From Anisus vortex (Eukaryota > Mollusca > Gastropoda > Planorbidae): DNA of 64,000 bases. The number at the start of each line of letters is the position of its first letter. Within the stretch, counting starts at the first letter, position 1. A program made the translations under genes and the position numbers. The notes below the pieces were generated by a model, which was not told the DNA's origin, made no database searches, and was given only the letters and a program-made list of their open reading frames with translations. This document shows positions 10,191 to 21,981 of the stretch, one piece after another. Location of the stretch: assembly GCA_949126835.1 (NCBI GenBank), contig OX421506.1, positions 17,552,447 to 17,616,446 of the forward strand, given 5' to 3'.

Positions 10191-10947
10191 AGTAAGTTTA
10201 GCAGAACATTTAAATTCCAAATGGAAAATCAAAAGTTGTATCTCTTGTGTGAGAAAGAATATAACACAAAACTGCATGGACACAAAAAAAATAGCAAGTG
10301 GATTAATAATTTTGAGTCACCAGATCACTTTAAGACCAATATGTTACGCCTCGCTGTCTAGGGTACGTTCTTTTCACTTGAATGACTTTATTTTGCCCTT
10401 GTTAATCTTGAATTCTCTCGTCCCAACTTTCATCCAAGGAATATTAGTAAATGACGCCAGGAATAATTACCGACAACTTAAAGTTAACATGAAACAAATC
10501 CGAAATTTAAAGTAAACGCAAGTAGTATCAAAATACAGCCAAACAGTCTCTCCTTTCACTCTACACGCTAAACTACACACCACCTGGTCAGAAAACACCC
10601 AACCTTGACCCCATGATCGCTCAGGCCAAACGTACAAGGGTCATGCAGGGTCACAAAAAGAATGTGACCACCAGTAACAAGGTGATCTCTAAAGAAAGGG
10701 AGTTAATTAATACTAACCTCTTACATCACACTTTTATAAGACAAAATATGTATAAGTTGCACTAATGTAGATTTTTTAAAATGTAGATTTAATGTTTTGC
10801 TATGTAATTAAGGTTATTTTCTTTAAAAACAAACGAAATAAAAACAATATACTTTTGAAGACACTTATCCATTTCAATATAATTATTATTGTTATGCGTC
10901 TGGAAGTTATCTACATAATTTCTCTCATTTCTTTTCACAAATTTCAG

Positions 10948-11010
10948 AGAAAACTGCAAAGGAACTGAAAGCTAGAGATGTTCAAATTCGTCAGCTTAAA
11001 GAAGAAATAG
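10948..11010 (+). CDS. Coiled-coil exon, unit 1
   Basis: Acceptor ATTTCAG, donor GGTTAGA, 63 bases, phase 1-1. Encodes KTAKELKARDVQIRQLKEEI, a regular heptad segment. Nearly the same as the exons at 17083 and 18006. The surrounding 10.06-11.1 kb is a duplicate of 17.47-18.16 kb. Confidence 0.65.
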
Positions 11011-14000
11011 GTTAGAATCAACCAAGCCTTTTTTGGGTGCTATTAATATAAAATATTTTTTTTAAATATTGCTATTTAGAGTAAATTTGTAATTTTAAAG
11101 AAGTCAGTGATGAAAGTGGCCAAAACAGCTTGACTTACTTACTTGTAAAACTTTGCATCGATTTTTCGACTATTTTCCGTCGTCCAATCGAGCTGAAACT
11201 TGGGCAGCAGACTTGTGGCAAATAACATTACATTCTATCAAATTAACTTAATTATACTATAATTATGGTTATTTTTTTTTTGTAATTTATCGGTTTGTTT
11301 TGGTTTCACATAGAAAATGCGGGTCCAACTTTTATGGTTTTTCGTCGCGCGAATATTATTTTTATGACGTCATCAAACTTTGCGCTCTACCTTAATGAAT
11401 GAAGGGGAAAACAATTCATGTTTACATTCGTGTCGTATTATAAAATTTGCGGCAATGTTTTACACGGAGTAAGGAGATATTTTTGAGATTTGTGACACAG
11501 ATTTCTGTACATATTTAGGTTTCTTGATTCTAACGACCACTATCCTGTTGTCGTCAGAGCAGGGTAATAGATGCACTCGTTCGTCCTAGGGTAGATTTAA
11601 TACTTAATATTATGTTGTTTTCATATGTACACTTCTCTCTTGCCCTAAGTTTAAACTCAAACTTTGCTATCTGACATTTCCTTTCCTTCTTTCAATATTC
11701 CGATCTTTAACCAATAGTTGTAGATATTTAAAATTCCGATTTGTGATATTATTATATGTGTTATAAACAACGAGACATATACTTGAAAACAACAACAGAT
11801 TACATGACTGATCTGTGTAATCAGCTCACAAGCATTGAAACAAAACATAAAAATAAAGTAATTTAGATAATGAGGTACTTCAACCTCCGACATAAAAAGG
11901 AACTTTTACGAATGTAATAAGAATATAAAACTAAAATACTATCTCACATTAGTTAGACCTATACTAGAATATGCAGCACCTGTATGGGACCCATCAACTA
12001 AAGAAAACATTCAAACATTACAACAAATTATAAAAAGAGCTGCAAGGTTCATAACTAGCGAATATTCCCAATTAGCAAGAGTTACACCATTAGCCAAATC
12101 ACTAGACCTAAACACACATAACATAAGGACATAAGGGCAAAGAGTAAAGTAGTAATAATACATAATGCATTAAACTCTAATTAATTTATGTAGAAATGCA
12201 ACCCAATAATAAAGCAAAACTCAGATAAACATAAACACAAAAACACTTTCATTGTCCCTTATGCGAGAACAAATGCATATAAAAACTCTTTCTTCCCGAT
12301 TGTTATTCGGGCAAGGAATGGGCTATTCTTCTTTTTCATATTACTGTGGAGACCCCGTTAGGATCGAGGAAAAAGTCCACAGTTTAACTAAACATAAATA
12401 AAAAAACATCACAAACAACAATTATAAAATGATGACAGAGTAATACTTTAGGTTTTTAGACCAGCCCGTCAGTGACGATTTGAAAACCGGCACAGTACGG
12501 GCAGTGATGGAGGTCTGGTCCAGGGTGTTCCACAGCCTAATGGCTGACGGGAAAAAAAGAATATGTCCAGACGTCGGTGTGTGCATGTGGGCCATGCAGC
12601 TTGTTGGATTCGACCTGGCTGCGTGGACATTTCCACGTGGCGGTTCACGATCGTGTAAATAGTGGTAACTTTGTTTATTGCTCTGCGGTATTGGAGGCGC
12701 TAAACTTTTAAAATAATGGGTCCGGATCCTGGTGAAGCATCCCTTGAGGTTCCTATGGACGAAGGCGCAGGCTTTATTTGCTTTGGCAGCATTAGATTGG
12801 ACATGTGGCCCAAACAAACCAGGAAAACCAGTAACTTAACATCATTTAAAACATTAATAAAAAATTTTAATGTAAGACTAGCCTCGGACCACGGACGAGC
12901 GTAGTACGCAATAATCTTCTTTATAGAAGTAGCGTCTGTAATTTATAAGATAAGATAAGACGATTAGCCTTGCTTTGCTTAAATTCCAAGACTATTTTAA
13001 AGTTGACCTAATCTTAGAAAAACTGTTGCAAAAGAGTGTGCATTAAAGGCTATTAAAGAAACGCCAACTTATACGCATTTTAAACAACACATTGTAAGGA
13101 GATTTATTAGATAAATGTTAGGCCCGGTCTTCAATAGAAAGGCTAGAATATAATTTCAGTTGCAATTAGCAAGAACGCTTTGCATGATACAAGTTTAAAA
13201 TATATCAAGTATAGATATATATGACGATTTTTAAATTATTCATGCTGGTAACATTTAAAGATAAAGGTAGGTCTATTTTTAATTTAGAAAGAATAGGCCA
13301 CTTTTAATTTCAATATACTGAAAAACTCATTATTTCAATATTTACCTTAGATAACATTTAACATGCTTTAGAAACTTACTGTCTTATTTATGGGTTGGGT
13401 CGGTTAATACTACATTTATTTGTTTTGTCTTTTTTAATCATCAATTTAGCTCTGTCACCTGGCCTAGGGTAATATCCGTATTCTTAGTTGTATGTTAAAC
13501 GCGCTCTGAGCTTACATTATGTTTGTTGGCAGCGCTAAACAAATATTATTATTATTATTATTATTATTATCCATATACACATTGAGTCTAATGAATTACA
13601 CCAAACTTGAATTACCATTGACTGAAGTAGTAATTTCGCTCTTGGAGCTCAAAACTTCAAAGAAATACGGTCAAACCTAACCTTGGCCAAGTAGAGAGCC
13701 TCCCTAACCACCATTTCAATGAGGTCTTACACTGCAATTCTTCAGTTTGGATTCCACTACCTTAGCCTCTCCGGTATGTTCCATTTTAAAATTTGTCGTA
13801 GTAGGTCAGCATTTTACCGTCACTACCATTCTTTTTGCCGTGGGCCAAGAGTCAGCCTGCTGCAAATTTATTAATCACAACCTTATCAACTTACTTAGAC
13901 TTGAACTCGCCCTCAGTTTTAAAAGGAATAACGTGTACTGATTCCAAATAGGTAGCTAATTACTCTTTTGTTGTTATATTTTGTCACAAGTTTCCCGTGC

Positions 14001-17000
14001 CTTGACACACCAGTATCTCGTGGCTAAAGAACAAGCATTTTCTCTTAATTGTTGGTACTAAAATACACAAAACATTTTGTAACATCTTGAAATAATAAAA
14101 GGTTTATTCTGCAGTTTCTACTTGTATTTTTTTTTCTTGCTAATCGTTTCTGTTTTGTCTTTCGGAACAATCTGTTTTATAAGCATTTGATAAGACATTG
14201 GACAAATATAAAAGAAAATTTACTCGAAAATAAAAGTTACTGAATCTGACAATTTTTTCCACGTTTATCAACACCAATTTCAAAATATAAAAATATTACA
14301 GTTTGACAAAAGCGCGTTATTTTCTTTCTAGGTATAAAGGCATTTTATATGGAGAAATGGATGGAGAAATGGCTGGTTAAAAAGGCAGTGAGCCAATCTG
14401 GTAATGTATGTTTCAGATTGTGTCTAATAATACAATAAAATGTCTTTTGTATTTCTTTATTCTTAGTTAATACAATTTATACTTTATTCTTTTATTAATA
14501 TGTATGAACCAATGATAGCATAACATGTTTGTTAGATTGTTTACAGAACATACATGTCTTACACATAATTATTTCTTTTTAATGATCATATTTTAATTTC
14601 TGAAAAATTTTTTAGAAAAGTTTGAAGTTCTAAAATCCTTACAATCTTTTTTTTTTAAAGTAATATTAAGGGAAATTGTTTCAAAAGTAAAAAATAAATA
14701 AAACTATTAGTGGGGAATCGAACCCAGGTCGGACGTATGGCAGTTGATGACGCTAACCATTACGCTAGGGAAACCACATGTCACTAAGTCTAAAGGATCA
14801 CAAAAGTAAGATATAAGACAATAAAGTCACGTGTCTTTAAATAAACCAATTTCATTGGTTAAACACACACACACAGTCTACTTTATATAAATAGATATTA
14901 TAAAAGCCCAACGAAATATATTGTCGGCGGGAACGCTTATCGACTTGATTTTGAAATACAGACAGATGATGTAATATCAAAGACTATGGTGTACAAAAAT
15001 ACCCAACGGATCAGCTGATGAGCCAAGTAGCTCCCATGGGAATACTTACAAATTTATTTATTTTTAAAGAAGCAACTGCACTTAAATCGGCGTTACACCA
15101 CCTGATTATCATAGTCACAACTTACCTACCAAACAAAAAGCGTCAGTAATATTCTCTGCGAATGAATAACAGAAAGTGGAGTTCCAAAAGCTTACACAAA
15201 GAAAAATTATATCTCAACTGTTGAAATTATTGATGCCCTTACATATAGGCTCATCTTACGGTATATCTTTGAAGACTCTACAATATACATGGGAACATTA
15301 AAATAGGCACTTTAGCGAAGCAGATAGAGCATCCAGTGAACAACCAAACACATCCATATCATTTGAAACTGCCAAAAAGACCATTAGAGCAAATACAAAT
15401 GAAGCTTGGCTTGGTTCAATGGTTGGGCTTTAGGCTGAACTCAATCAATGCAATAAATATATTTTATATATTACATTTCACTTGTTTTTCTAATAGAAAC
15501 AGTGGCTGATGAAACAAAAGATAAACAGGATGAAATCTATAAGGCAGAAGAACAAGGTCAGAATGAGCAAAGATATTTGAAATGTATTTATTTATTAGAA
15601 GCTACTATAGTTTACTAGAAAGACAAGTAAACCTTATATACTCACTTTAGTGACTGGGGGTGGGTGACTTGTGAGTAAAGAACATAATCAAGACAGTATA
15701 AGAGAGACAGACAATCGGGACTACCCTGTTGAGTACAGAGCTTTGTTATATAGATTTTAGTGTTTAAAGAGTAGAACATTTTTTGGTATGTTGTATAAGG
15801 TGGAGATTTAAGGCGGTATCGTTAAAGGCTGTAAGAGTGTGTTACGTACGTTCTTATGTTTTAAATCGCTACCTGTACTTTTATGCTTCAAAGGTTACAC
15901 TCCAGGTCTTTCAGACTCGATACACATGAGTTTTCAGCATAAACGTTTAATATCGATAGAATAGTAGTTACAAAATCAGTTTTACAGCACATTCCAAATC
16001 CATTTACTTTCTCCACTCTCTCGCCACAAGCCAAAAATTCAACTCCTAAAAAAAAAAATACACACTCCTTTATATCGGGCCAGGTGTGGCCGTGTTCACA
16101 AATCTATATTTTTTTTCCGTGCCACTCTGCGATCATAGCTGTCACCACAATGAGAAGGGGAGGTAACTTGTCGTAAAGTAATCAAACCAGTTGACGCCCT
16201 AAAATATAACTGTAACAGAGTTTACATTTCAAATAGCATGACCATGAGATAAACTCTGACTAATATGTCAGTTATACGTTCTAAATTTATTATTTCAAAA
16301 ATATACATTTAATATATTACTAAACGATTACTTTAAAAATAAAATAAGCAATCGAAACAAAAATTGAAATTTATATGCAGACAATTGTGTTGTTTCTTTT
16401 ACTAAACTTTATATACAGTTAAAACAATTATATCATAAAATCTATACGCCAAAACGTAAAACACTGACGTCATCAATATATTACTTAGCAATTCGATTAT
16501 ATTGATTATGTATTACTATTTTCTACATTAAGTCAAATATTTATAAACTTCATAAGATAGATGTTTGTTTGTTTTCTATTAAAGTAAACACTTTTCATGT
16601 CAAGAAACGCCGAAATAAAAAAGTCACTGGTGTAGTTGTTGGTAAACAATCAACAAAACCTTTGCGCTCCAAATTAGCAAGTAAGTTTAGCAGAACATTT
16701 AAATTCCCAATAGAAATCACAAAACACTTGTGTAGGAATATAACGAAAAACTGCATGGAGAACAATAGCAAGTGGATTAATACAATTTGAGTTACCCGAT
16801 CACTTTAAGACAAATATATTTTTTTTACTTGTACTCATGCAGATTTAATGTTTTTCTATATTATTGAGCTAATCTACGTTTTAAAATGAAATAAAATAAA
16901 AACAATACTTGTTTGAATACACTTTTTAATTTTATTATAATTATTATCATTAACTCTTTCAATACGTTTAGCCATACTGTATGCCGGAACATTATGGCTC

Positions 17001-17767
17001 GGTTTGATTTTACGTATAGAAAGAGTTAAGCATCTAGAAGTAATGTACATACTTTTTCTCATATCTTTGAAAACATTTTCAGCGACAAATGCAGAGAAAC
17101 TGAAAGCTAAAGATGATCAAATTAATCAGCTTAAAGAAGACAATGGTTAGACTCAAACAAGACTTTATTTTGCTAATAATATTTGAAATAAAGAATGTAA
17201 CTATTTACCAAATAATATGTAATTTAGAGCAGTAAGAAAAGAAAATAATAATTATTCTCTTCCCGTTAATAATACAACCAATGCTTGATATTAAAGCTGA
17301 AGTTGTTGACAAATATAAATAGGCCTATAAGTTTATTTGCTTGTTTAAATAGGGCCTACTTAAAATGAATATATGATAATGATTGGGATATATGTTTATA
17401 AAATATTTATGTATAACATACAATTGAGCAATTACAAAATTATGAATCACATTCAAAAAGTATTTCGTTTGAGAACCCCTCAAAGTGGTAAAACTAGCCT
17501 AAAGATACATTATTTATTATTTCAATATTATTTTAAACATCGAATGAATGCTAAAATAAAAAAGCCACTGATGCAGATGTCGGTGAACAACCAACAAAAC
17601 CTCCGTGCTCTAAATCAGCAAGTAAGTTTAGCAGAACATTTAAATTCACAATGAAAATGCAAAAGGTAATATCTCTTGTGTAAGAATAAAACACAAATTG
17701 CATGGACACTCATAGCAAGTGGATTAATAATTACCAGATATTTTTAAGACAAATATACATTTATAAG

Positions 17768-17827
<60 letters not shown>

Positions 17828-20800
17828 TTGTACTAATGTAGATTTAATTTGATGCTATATTATTAAGGTGATCTACTTTAAAAACAAACAAAATAAAAAT
17901 AATATACTCTTAGATACACTTTAAAATTTCTTTAAAAAATTATTATTAGCACGCATCTAGAAGTAATGTTCATAATTTTTTTCATATCTTTAAAAACATT
18001 TTCAGAGAAAATTGCAAAGGAACTGAAAGCTAAAGATGATCAAATTAATCAGCTTAAAGAAGACAATGGTAAGAATCATTCAAGCCTTTTTTTTTGCTAT
18101 TAATATAAAATAATTTTTGTGTATTATTTTATATTTGTAATTTTAAAGAAGTCAGTGAAGAAAGTGGCAACATTAGCCTAGAGATACATTTTAATTTTTT
18201 TCTCAATTAATTTTAACATCAAATTAACAAATCTTTTCTTCGACAATACATGATTAGACAACGTTACTTTGAGAATATAGCAACAAAACAACTATAAGAG
18301 AGTGCAACATTAATGGAACAAAAAAGGTTTTTAAAAAGAACGGGAAAGACATTATCTCCTGAATTAACAAACTCATCAAACTATACAACAATTTAGTAAA
18401 GGTTCAAAAATAGCAGATATACCTTCCTCTAGATATTTTGGCGCAATTTTCCAGTTAATGTAAGCATTACAATTTTAATCTCTATCATACCTTGGACTAT
18501 ACTAAGATTGACCGCTTGCTCTATTTAAAATGCTGAATAGTTATTTTGCGCATGCGCGGCCCCCGATTCGTACTCAAGTCTTCCGGTGTAAATTATGATT
18601 AAATAGTATTAGAAAAAGTATTATAAAAGTGTTTTAAAGGCTAGTAAAGAACTTATAAAACTTATAAGAATTTTAAACAACACATTATAAAGTGATCTAT
18701 TTAGGTGCATTTTCTTGTCACAGTTAGCGATTTGAAACAATTCCAACCCAGATTAGATTGAACGCGTTATATCATTTAAATACTATTTGGAACTACCTTA
18801 TGGCACTGCATGAATATATACAAGCATTTTGAAGCTTACATAAGAATAGTATTTACACATAAACTAATAGAGTGATTGACTCTTGTTGACTGTAAACTTA
18901 TGTTAATTCTGTTTTCAGAAATGGCTATTATGAAAGTAAACAAATTTGACAAAGTCTGTCAACTTAAAAAAGAACAAGGTTAGATATCAAAGACATGATT
19001 TTGTTCTATAAATGTCTACTAATCATTATATATGTAAAATATACTAATGATTCTCTGTCTTCAATACCATATACACTGGTACCTCGGGCTATGAATTTAA
19101 CTCGTTCGCGAACTAAGTTTGTAGCCTGAAACATTTGTAACCGGAAAGATTGAAATTATTGAATTAAAGACAATCCGTTTCAAGAAGAAAGATTTTTTTT
19201 TCTATTGCAACATGCATAAAATTGTTTGTGCTATTTTTTTGGGTGGTGTTATTATTATTTATTTATTTATTCATAGTAGTTTGGTAAACATAGAATTCAA
19301 ATTAAAACACGAAAAAAAAGAAAAGTAATCTCAACGCCATCTTCTTATTCTCATTAATTTTATTAATGAAAATTTTAAAGTTCATTTAGGCAATATAAAC
19401 ATGAAACAAATACTTTCTTTTTATTCTCATTTTAGACCGAAATGACCAAGGCGGACTTTTTTTAAAAGGTAAATACGAAATAATATGTTTAGCTTCCTTT
19501 TTGTTTTAAGTATAAAAAAAAACTTACAGTTTCTTATGTATATGTCAATATGGGATATTTTTTGTAATAATCAAGAACTAATATTAGTATCAGGAGAAGT
19601 GTGGGCAATTTTCAAATATTTTCGATTCTTATTACATGACTAAAATCTTGAAAATAATAAAGGTTTACATATACAACCTTTTTTTTTTGCACATATCCAA
19701 CATATAAAATGCGATGGATCAATGGTCCTTCCTATCAATTTGTTTTATAAAATTATATTTTTTTTTAGTAATTAAAAAAATTGGATTTGTGAAAAAAAAC
19801 TATATTAACATCCCTATATACAGTTACTGTTTATTACATGATCTATGGTTTACTTAAACAGAGTACACATAAACTAGTTAATATTACACATTAATATTAT
19901 CTTTGAATTTTTCATATTAAGAAATGTAAAAGTTTAAAAAAAAATGTATACATGTTTTGCATGGAGTAATTTTATTCATTTATGTTTAAAGACCAAGTGA
20001 ACAGCTTTCTCGAAGGGACGAGATTTGTAAAAGTCTCATACGGAAGTGACATGTTACAAGGACAATAAATAAACAAGACACGACCCACAAAATCTATATT
20101 TAACCATTTTGTTAAAAAATAAGACCGGGAAAAGATTCAAAACACGTGAAAATATTCATTTTTCCTTGTCGGAATTCCTTCTCTGACATCACTACCCTTT
20201 GTTGTCATATCCAATGGCTACGAGATTTGGATTTTTCCTACGCACATTTAAGTGCTAATATTGAACTAATTACTTGAAAGTTAGGTTTAATATTTTGAAT
20301 AAATGGTTTTATTAGCATTTGGGTACTGAATACACTATTTGCTATCAAAATAAACGTTTATTTCAATTTTGATAAAAAGCTGTTCACTTGGTCTTTAAGC
20401 ATAAATCTACTAAAATTATGTTAATATTACAAACACATAGCAAACTGTATCATTTTACGTACATTATTTATTATAGCAGATACATTTTCATTTAGAGCTG
20501 ATATAATTAGACTACTTTATTTAATTCTAAGTTTATTTTTAAAACATATTCAAAGAATTATATTTTTTGCTTACAAACTACTAACATTTTTTAAAGAAAA
20601 AATTGTTTTGATCATTTACTGATGCCCTTAACATATTTCAATAATATTGCACATCAAAACACCAGTTTAATCATATCAGATGTCTAGATTACCATTTCAA
20701 TAATTTATAAAAAAAAATGTTCTTAAATATACATTTCACGCCATACAAAAAATAACATGATATTCTCCTTTTAAAGGAGAGGTGGTACAATGAAGTATTT

Positions 20801-21972
20801 TATCGTATTATTATGGTCTATATATTATTTCTATAAGTAACATATTTTTGATCAACTTTCTTAGACTTGAAAAAACAAATAAAGAAATATTTTGAGGAAA
20901 TTGAATTTGAACTAAACAAAGGAGGTAAATTTAAAAAAATAATTAATTATTGATAATGTATATTTAATTTTTTTCAAATAGTTTAAATATTCTCTACCTT
21001 GACGTTAATTTTGATTTAATTAACCAACGCGATAGCAGGTACACATTATTTCTATTACACTATTTTTAAACTTAAAACCAAAAACGATAATGTAAATACA
21101 TTGACATTAAGTTTTCTAGTTATAATTCTAGGCCCACTTTGTGACTTAGACACATGTATATTGTCTATATTGGTCTATGAGGAACATTAGGCTATAACAT
21201 ACTAAAAAAGGATTCCATTAAGTCATATTAAAATATTTTTTCCTAACAATTTCCAAATGACAAGAGCAACACCATTAGTCAAATCACTAAACCTAGAAAC
21301 ATTAGAGGACAGAAGGGCAAAGAGTAAAGTAGTAATAATACATAAGGCATTAAACTCTATTTTAGAAATACAACCCAATAACAACCTGTTGCAAAGCTCA
21401 GATAAACATAAAGGCAAAAACACTTTCCTTATCCCTTTGCAAGAACAAATGCATATAAGTACTATTTCTTCCCGAATGACATTCGGGCATGGAATGTGTT
21501 GCCTGAAAAAAACAGGAAAACCAGTAACAACATCATTTAAAACATTAATACAAATGCAAGACTAGACTCGGACCACGGCTGAGCGTAGGACGCAATAATC
21601 TTCTCTATAGAAGGAGCGTCTGTAATGTATAAGATAAGATAAGAATTCTAATAGCGCAATTTTGAGAGAGTCGTTACTATTAATTAAAATAATTTAAAAG
21701 TTACCAGAACTTATAAACTGGCAAGGTATTTAAGACTAAAATATGTTAGATACACTTTACAAAAGGATTGTAAATTGTAACGAAAACAATGCCGAAAGAA
21801 TCAGAACTTTAGGAATTATCATTTAAATAGTACATAAAAAATAAAATTAGAATATCTAATGTTCATTTTATAGACCTTAATTAAAGTACATTTTAATGTT
21901 TATTTAGAATATCAATACTTCTGGAAACAGTACATTGAATACATTGAATGTCCATATCTAACATTGGATTAG
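10948..21972 (+). CDS. Mini-exon coiled-coil gene, plus-strand paralog (5' end not found)
   Basis: Eleven exons joined in one frame: 10948-11010, 14332-14400, 15497-15556, 16585-16680, 17083-17145, 17577-17621, 18006-18068, 18919-18978, 19436-19468, 20865-20924 and 21908-21972 (stop TAG). Every internal exon starts and ends in phase 1, has AG and GT borders, and is open in that frame. The total is 225 codons plus two entering bases. The product alternates basic linkers with K/E/Q-rich heptad segments (e.g. KAKDDQINQLKEDN). The 20865 and 21908 exons match the minus-strand CARD gene closely. No CARD exon or credible start codon was found upstream. The gene may be 5'-truncated, may use a start outside what I recognise, or may be a recent pseudogene. 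The family is not one I can name. Confidence 0.6.
11011..11900. other. Intron; dispersed repeat, no gene
   Basis: 11140-11240 (GCATCGATTTTTCGACTATTTTCCGTCGTCCAATCGAGC...GCAGCAGACTTG) is a diverged copy of 22090-22190. The rest shows no recognisable structure. Confidence 0.5.
11915..12957 (+). mobile_element. CR1/Jockey-like non-LTR 3' part, split by a nested insertion
   Basis: 11930-12320 translates with interruptions into the RT C-terminal region (RPILEYAAPVWDPSTKENIQ, then RAARFI). It resumes at 12817 with CAAACAAACCAGGAAAACCAG and the shared 3' end, finishing in an (ATAAG)n tail at 12948-12960. The gap 12324-12816 is another element inserted in the reverse direction. Confidence 0.75.
12324..12816 (-). 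mobile_element. Nested 5'-truncated non-LTR (Rex/CR1-type) fragment
   Basis: The minus-strand frame 12817-12422 holds ACAFVHRNLKGCF and later ILFFPSAIRLWNTL, the typical C-terminal motif of CR1/Jockey-type reverse transcriptases, followed by a short 3' UTR. It interrupts the plus-strand element exactly between GGAATGGGCT and AAACAAACC. Confidence 0.65.
12960..14331. other. Intron with a short interspersed repeat
   Basis: Contains a SINE-like fragment at 13470-13572 (GTTGTATGTTAAACGCGCTCTGAG...GGCAGCGCTAAACAAATATT) ending in (ATT)n. No coding signal recognised in the rest. Confidence 0.5.
14332..14400 (+). CDS. W-rich exon (WMEKWLV)
   Basis: Acceptor TTTCTTTCTAG, donor GTAATG, 69 bases, phase 1-1. 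Encodes FYMEKWMEKWLVKKAVSQS. The minus-strand homolog (35741-35685) encodes FWMDKWLVKSAINQP in the same frame and phase, which supports both as real exons. Confidence 0.65.
14695..14780 (-). repeat. tRNA-like SINE head
   Basis: On the minus strand TAGCGTAATGGTTAGCG resembles a pol III A box and GGGTTCGATTCCCC a B box, about 35 bases apart. The ends do not form an acceptor stem, so this is a tRNA-derived SINE or tRNA pseudogene rather than a working tRNA. Confidence 0.55.
15497..15556 (+). CDS. Acidic coiled-coil exon
   Basis: Acceptor TTTTTCTAATAG, donor GTCAGA, 60 bases, phase 1-1. Encodes TVADETKDKQDEIYKAEEQ, similar in pattern and length to the exon at 18919. Confidence 0.55.
16585..16680 (+). 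CDS. Basic linker exon
   Basis: Acceptor TTTCTATTAAAG, donor GCAAGTAAGT, 96 bases, phase 1-1. Encodes HVKKRRNKKVTGVVVG and then a PLRSKLA end. Same length and frame as 39336-39241 on the minus strand (PVKKSLNKKVTDVVVG). The KKRRNKK run could act as a nuclear localisation signal; that is inference. Confidence 0.65.
17083..17145 (+). CDS. Coiled-coil exon, unit 2
   Basis: Acceptor ACATTTTCAG, donor GGTTAGA, 63 bases, phase 1-1. Encodes AEKLKAKDDQINQLKEDN, almost the same as the 18006 exon. Confidence 0.65.
17577..17621 (+). CDS. Shortened basic exon using an internal acceptor
   Basis: The first part of the ancestral exon carries TAA in frame (GCTAAAAT) and has lost its acceptor. The internal GATGCAG at 17570-17576 gives a 45-base exon that remains phase 1-1 and open (VGEQPTKPPCSKSA) up to the donor GTAAGT. 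Either the splice site has shifted or the unit is decaying. Confidence 0.45.
17764..17825. repeat. (TA)n microsatellite
   Basis: About 28 uninterrupted AT dinucleotides inside the intron between the 17577 and 18006 exons. Confidence 0.95.
18006..18068 (+). CDS. Coiled-coil exon, unit 3
   Basis: Acceptor ACATTTTCAG, donor GGTAAGA, 63 bases, phase 1-1. Encodes KIAKELKAKDDQINQLKEDN. Confidence 0.65.
18919..18978 (+). CDS. Coiled-coil exon
   Basis: Acceptor TTCTGTTTTCAG, donor GGTTAGA, 60 bases, phase 1-1. Encodes MAIMKVNKFDKVCQLKKEQ. Confidence 0.6.
19436..19468 (+). CDS. 33-base mini-exon
   Basis: Acceptor TTCTCATTTTAG, donor AGGTAAAT, phase 1-1. Encodes DRNDQGGLFLK. Short, but in frame with a good polypyrimidine tract. 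Confidence 0.5.
19990..20394. mobile_element. TTAA-flanked MITE, copy 1
   Basis: Terminal inverted repeats AGACCAAGTGAACAGCTTT / AAAGCTGTTCACTTGGTCT, with TTAA immediately outside on both sides (19986-19989 and 20395-20398). A TTAA target site fits the piggyBac superfamily. 405 bases and non-coding. Confidence 0.75.
20865..20924 (+). CDS. Conserved 'YFEEIE' exon
   Basis: Acceptor CAACTTTCTTAG, donor GAGGTAAAT, 60 bases, phase 1-1. Encodes LKKQIKKYFEEIEFELNKG. The minus-strand homolog (33587-33528) encodes LRKEIKIYFEEIEIGLTKG. Confidence 0.7.
21243..21650 (+). mobile_element. CR1/Jockey-like non-LTR, 5'-truncated copy
   Basis: The frame from 21257 reads LVKSLNLETLEDRRAKSKVV and IIHKALNSILEIQPNNNLLQ, the conserved RT C-terminus. 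The 3' end GGACCACGGCTGAGCGTAGGACG and an (ATAAG)n tail follow. Lies in the last intron of the plus-strand gene. Confidence 0.75.
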
Positions 21973-21981
21973 AGGGCCAAG
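21908..21981 (+). CDS. Terminal coding exon, plus-strand paralog
   Basis: Acceptor GTTTATTTAG. In the gene's phase-1 frame it encodes YQYFWKQYIEYIECPYLTLD and stops at TAG (21970-21972), nine bases before a donor GTAAAT, so the 3' UTR is probably spliced. The minus-strand homolog has the same acceptor, the FWK-Y core, the terminal D and TAG, and a donor after GCCAAG. Confidence 0.6.

Noticed and set aside
10060..10515. 151-codon plus-strand frame
   Set aside because: Covers a decayed basic exon in the wrong frame plus intron sequence; not compatible with the phase-1 gene structure.
14695..14780. Functional tRNA gene
   Set aside because: A and B boxes are present, but no paired acceptor stem and SINE-like context.
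21257..21565. 102-codon frame as a host gene
   Set aside because: It is the C-terminus of a CR1/Jockey-like retrotransposon, with its 3' end and (ATAAG)n tail attached.
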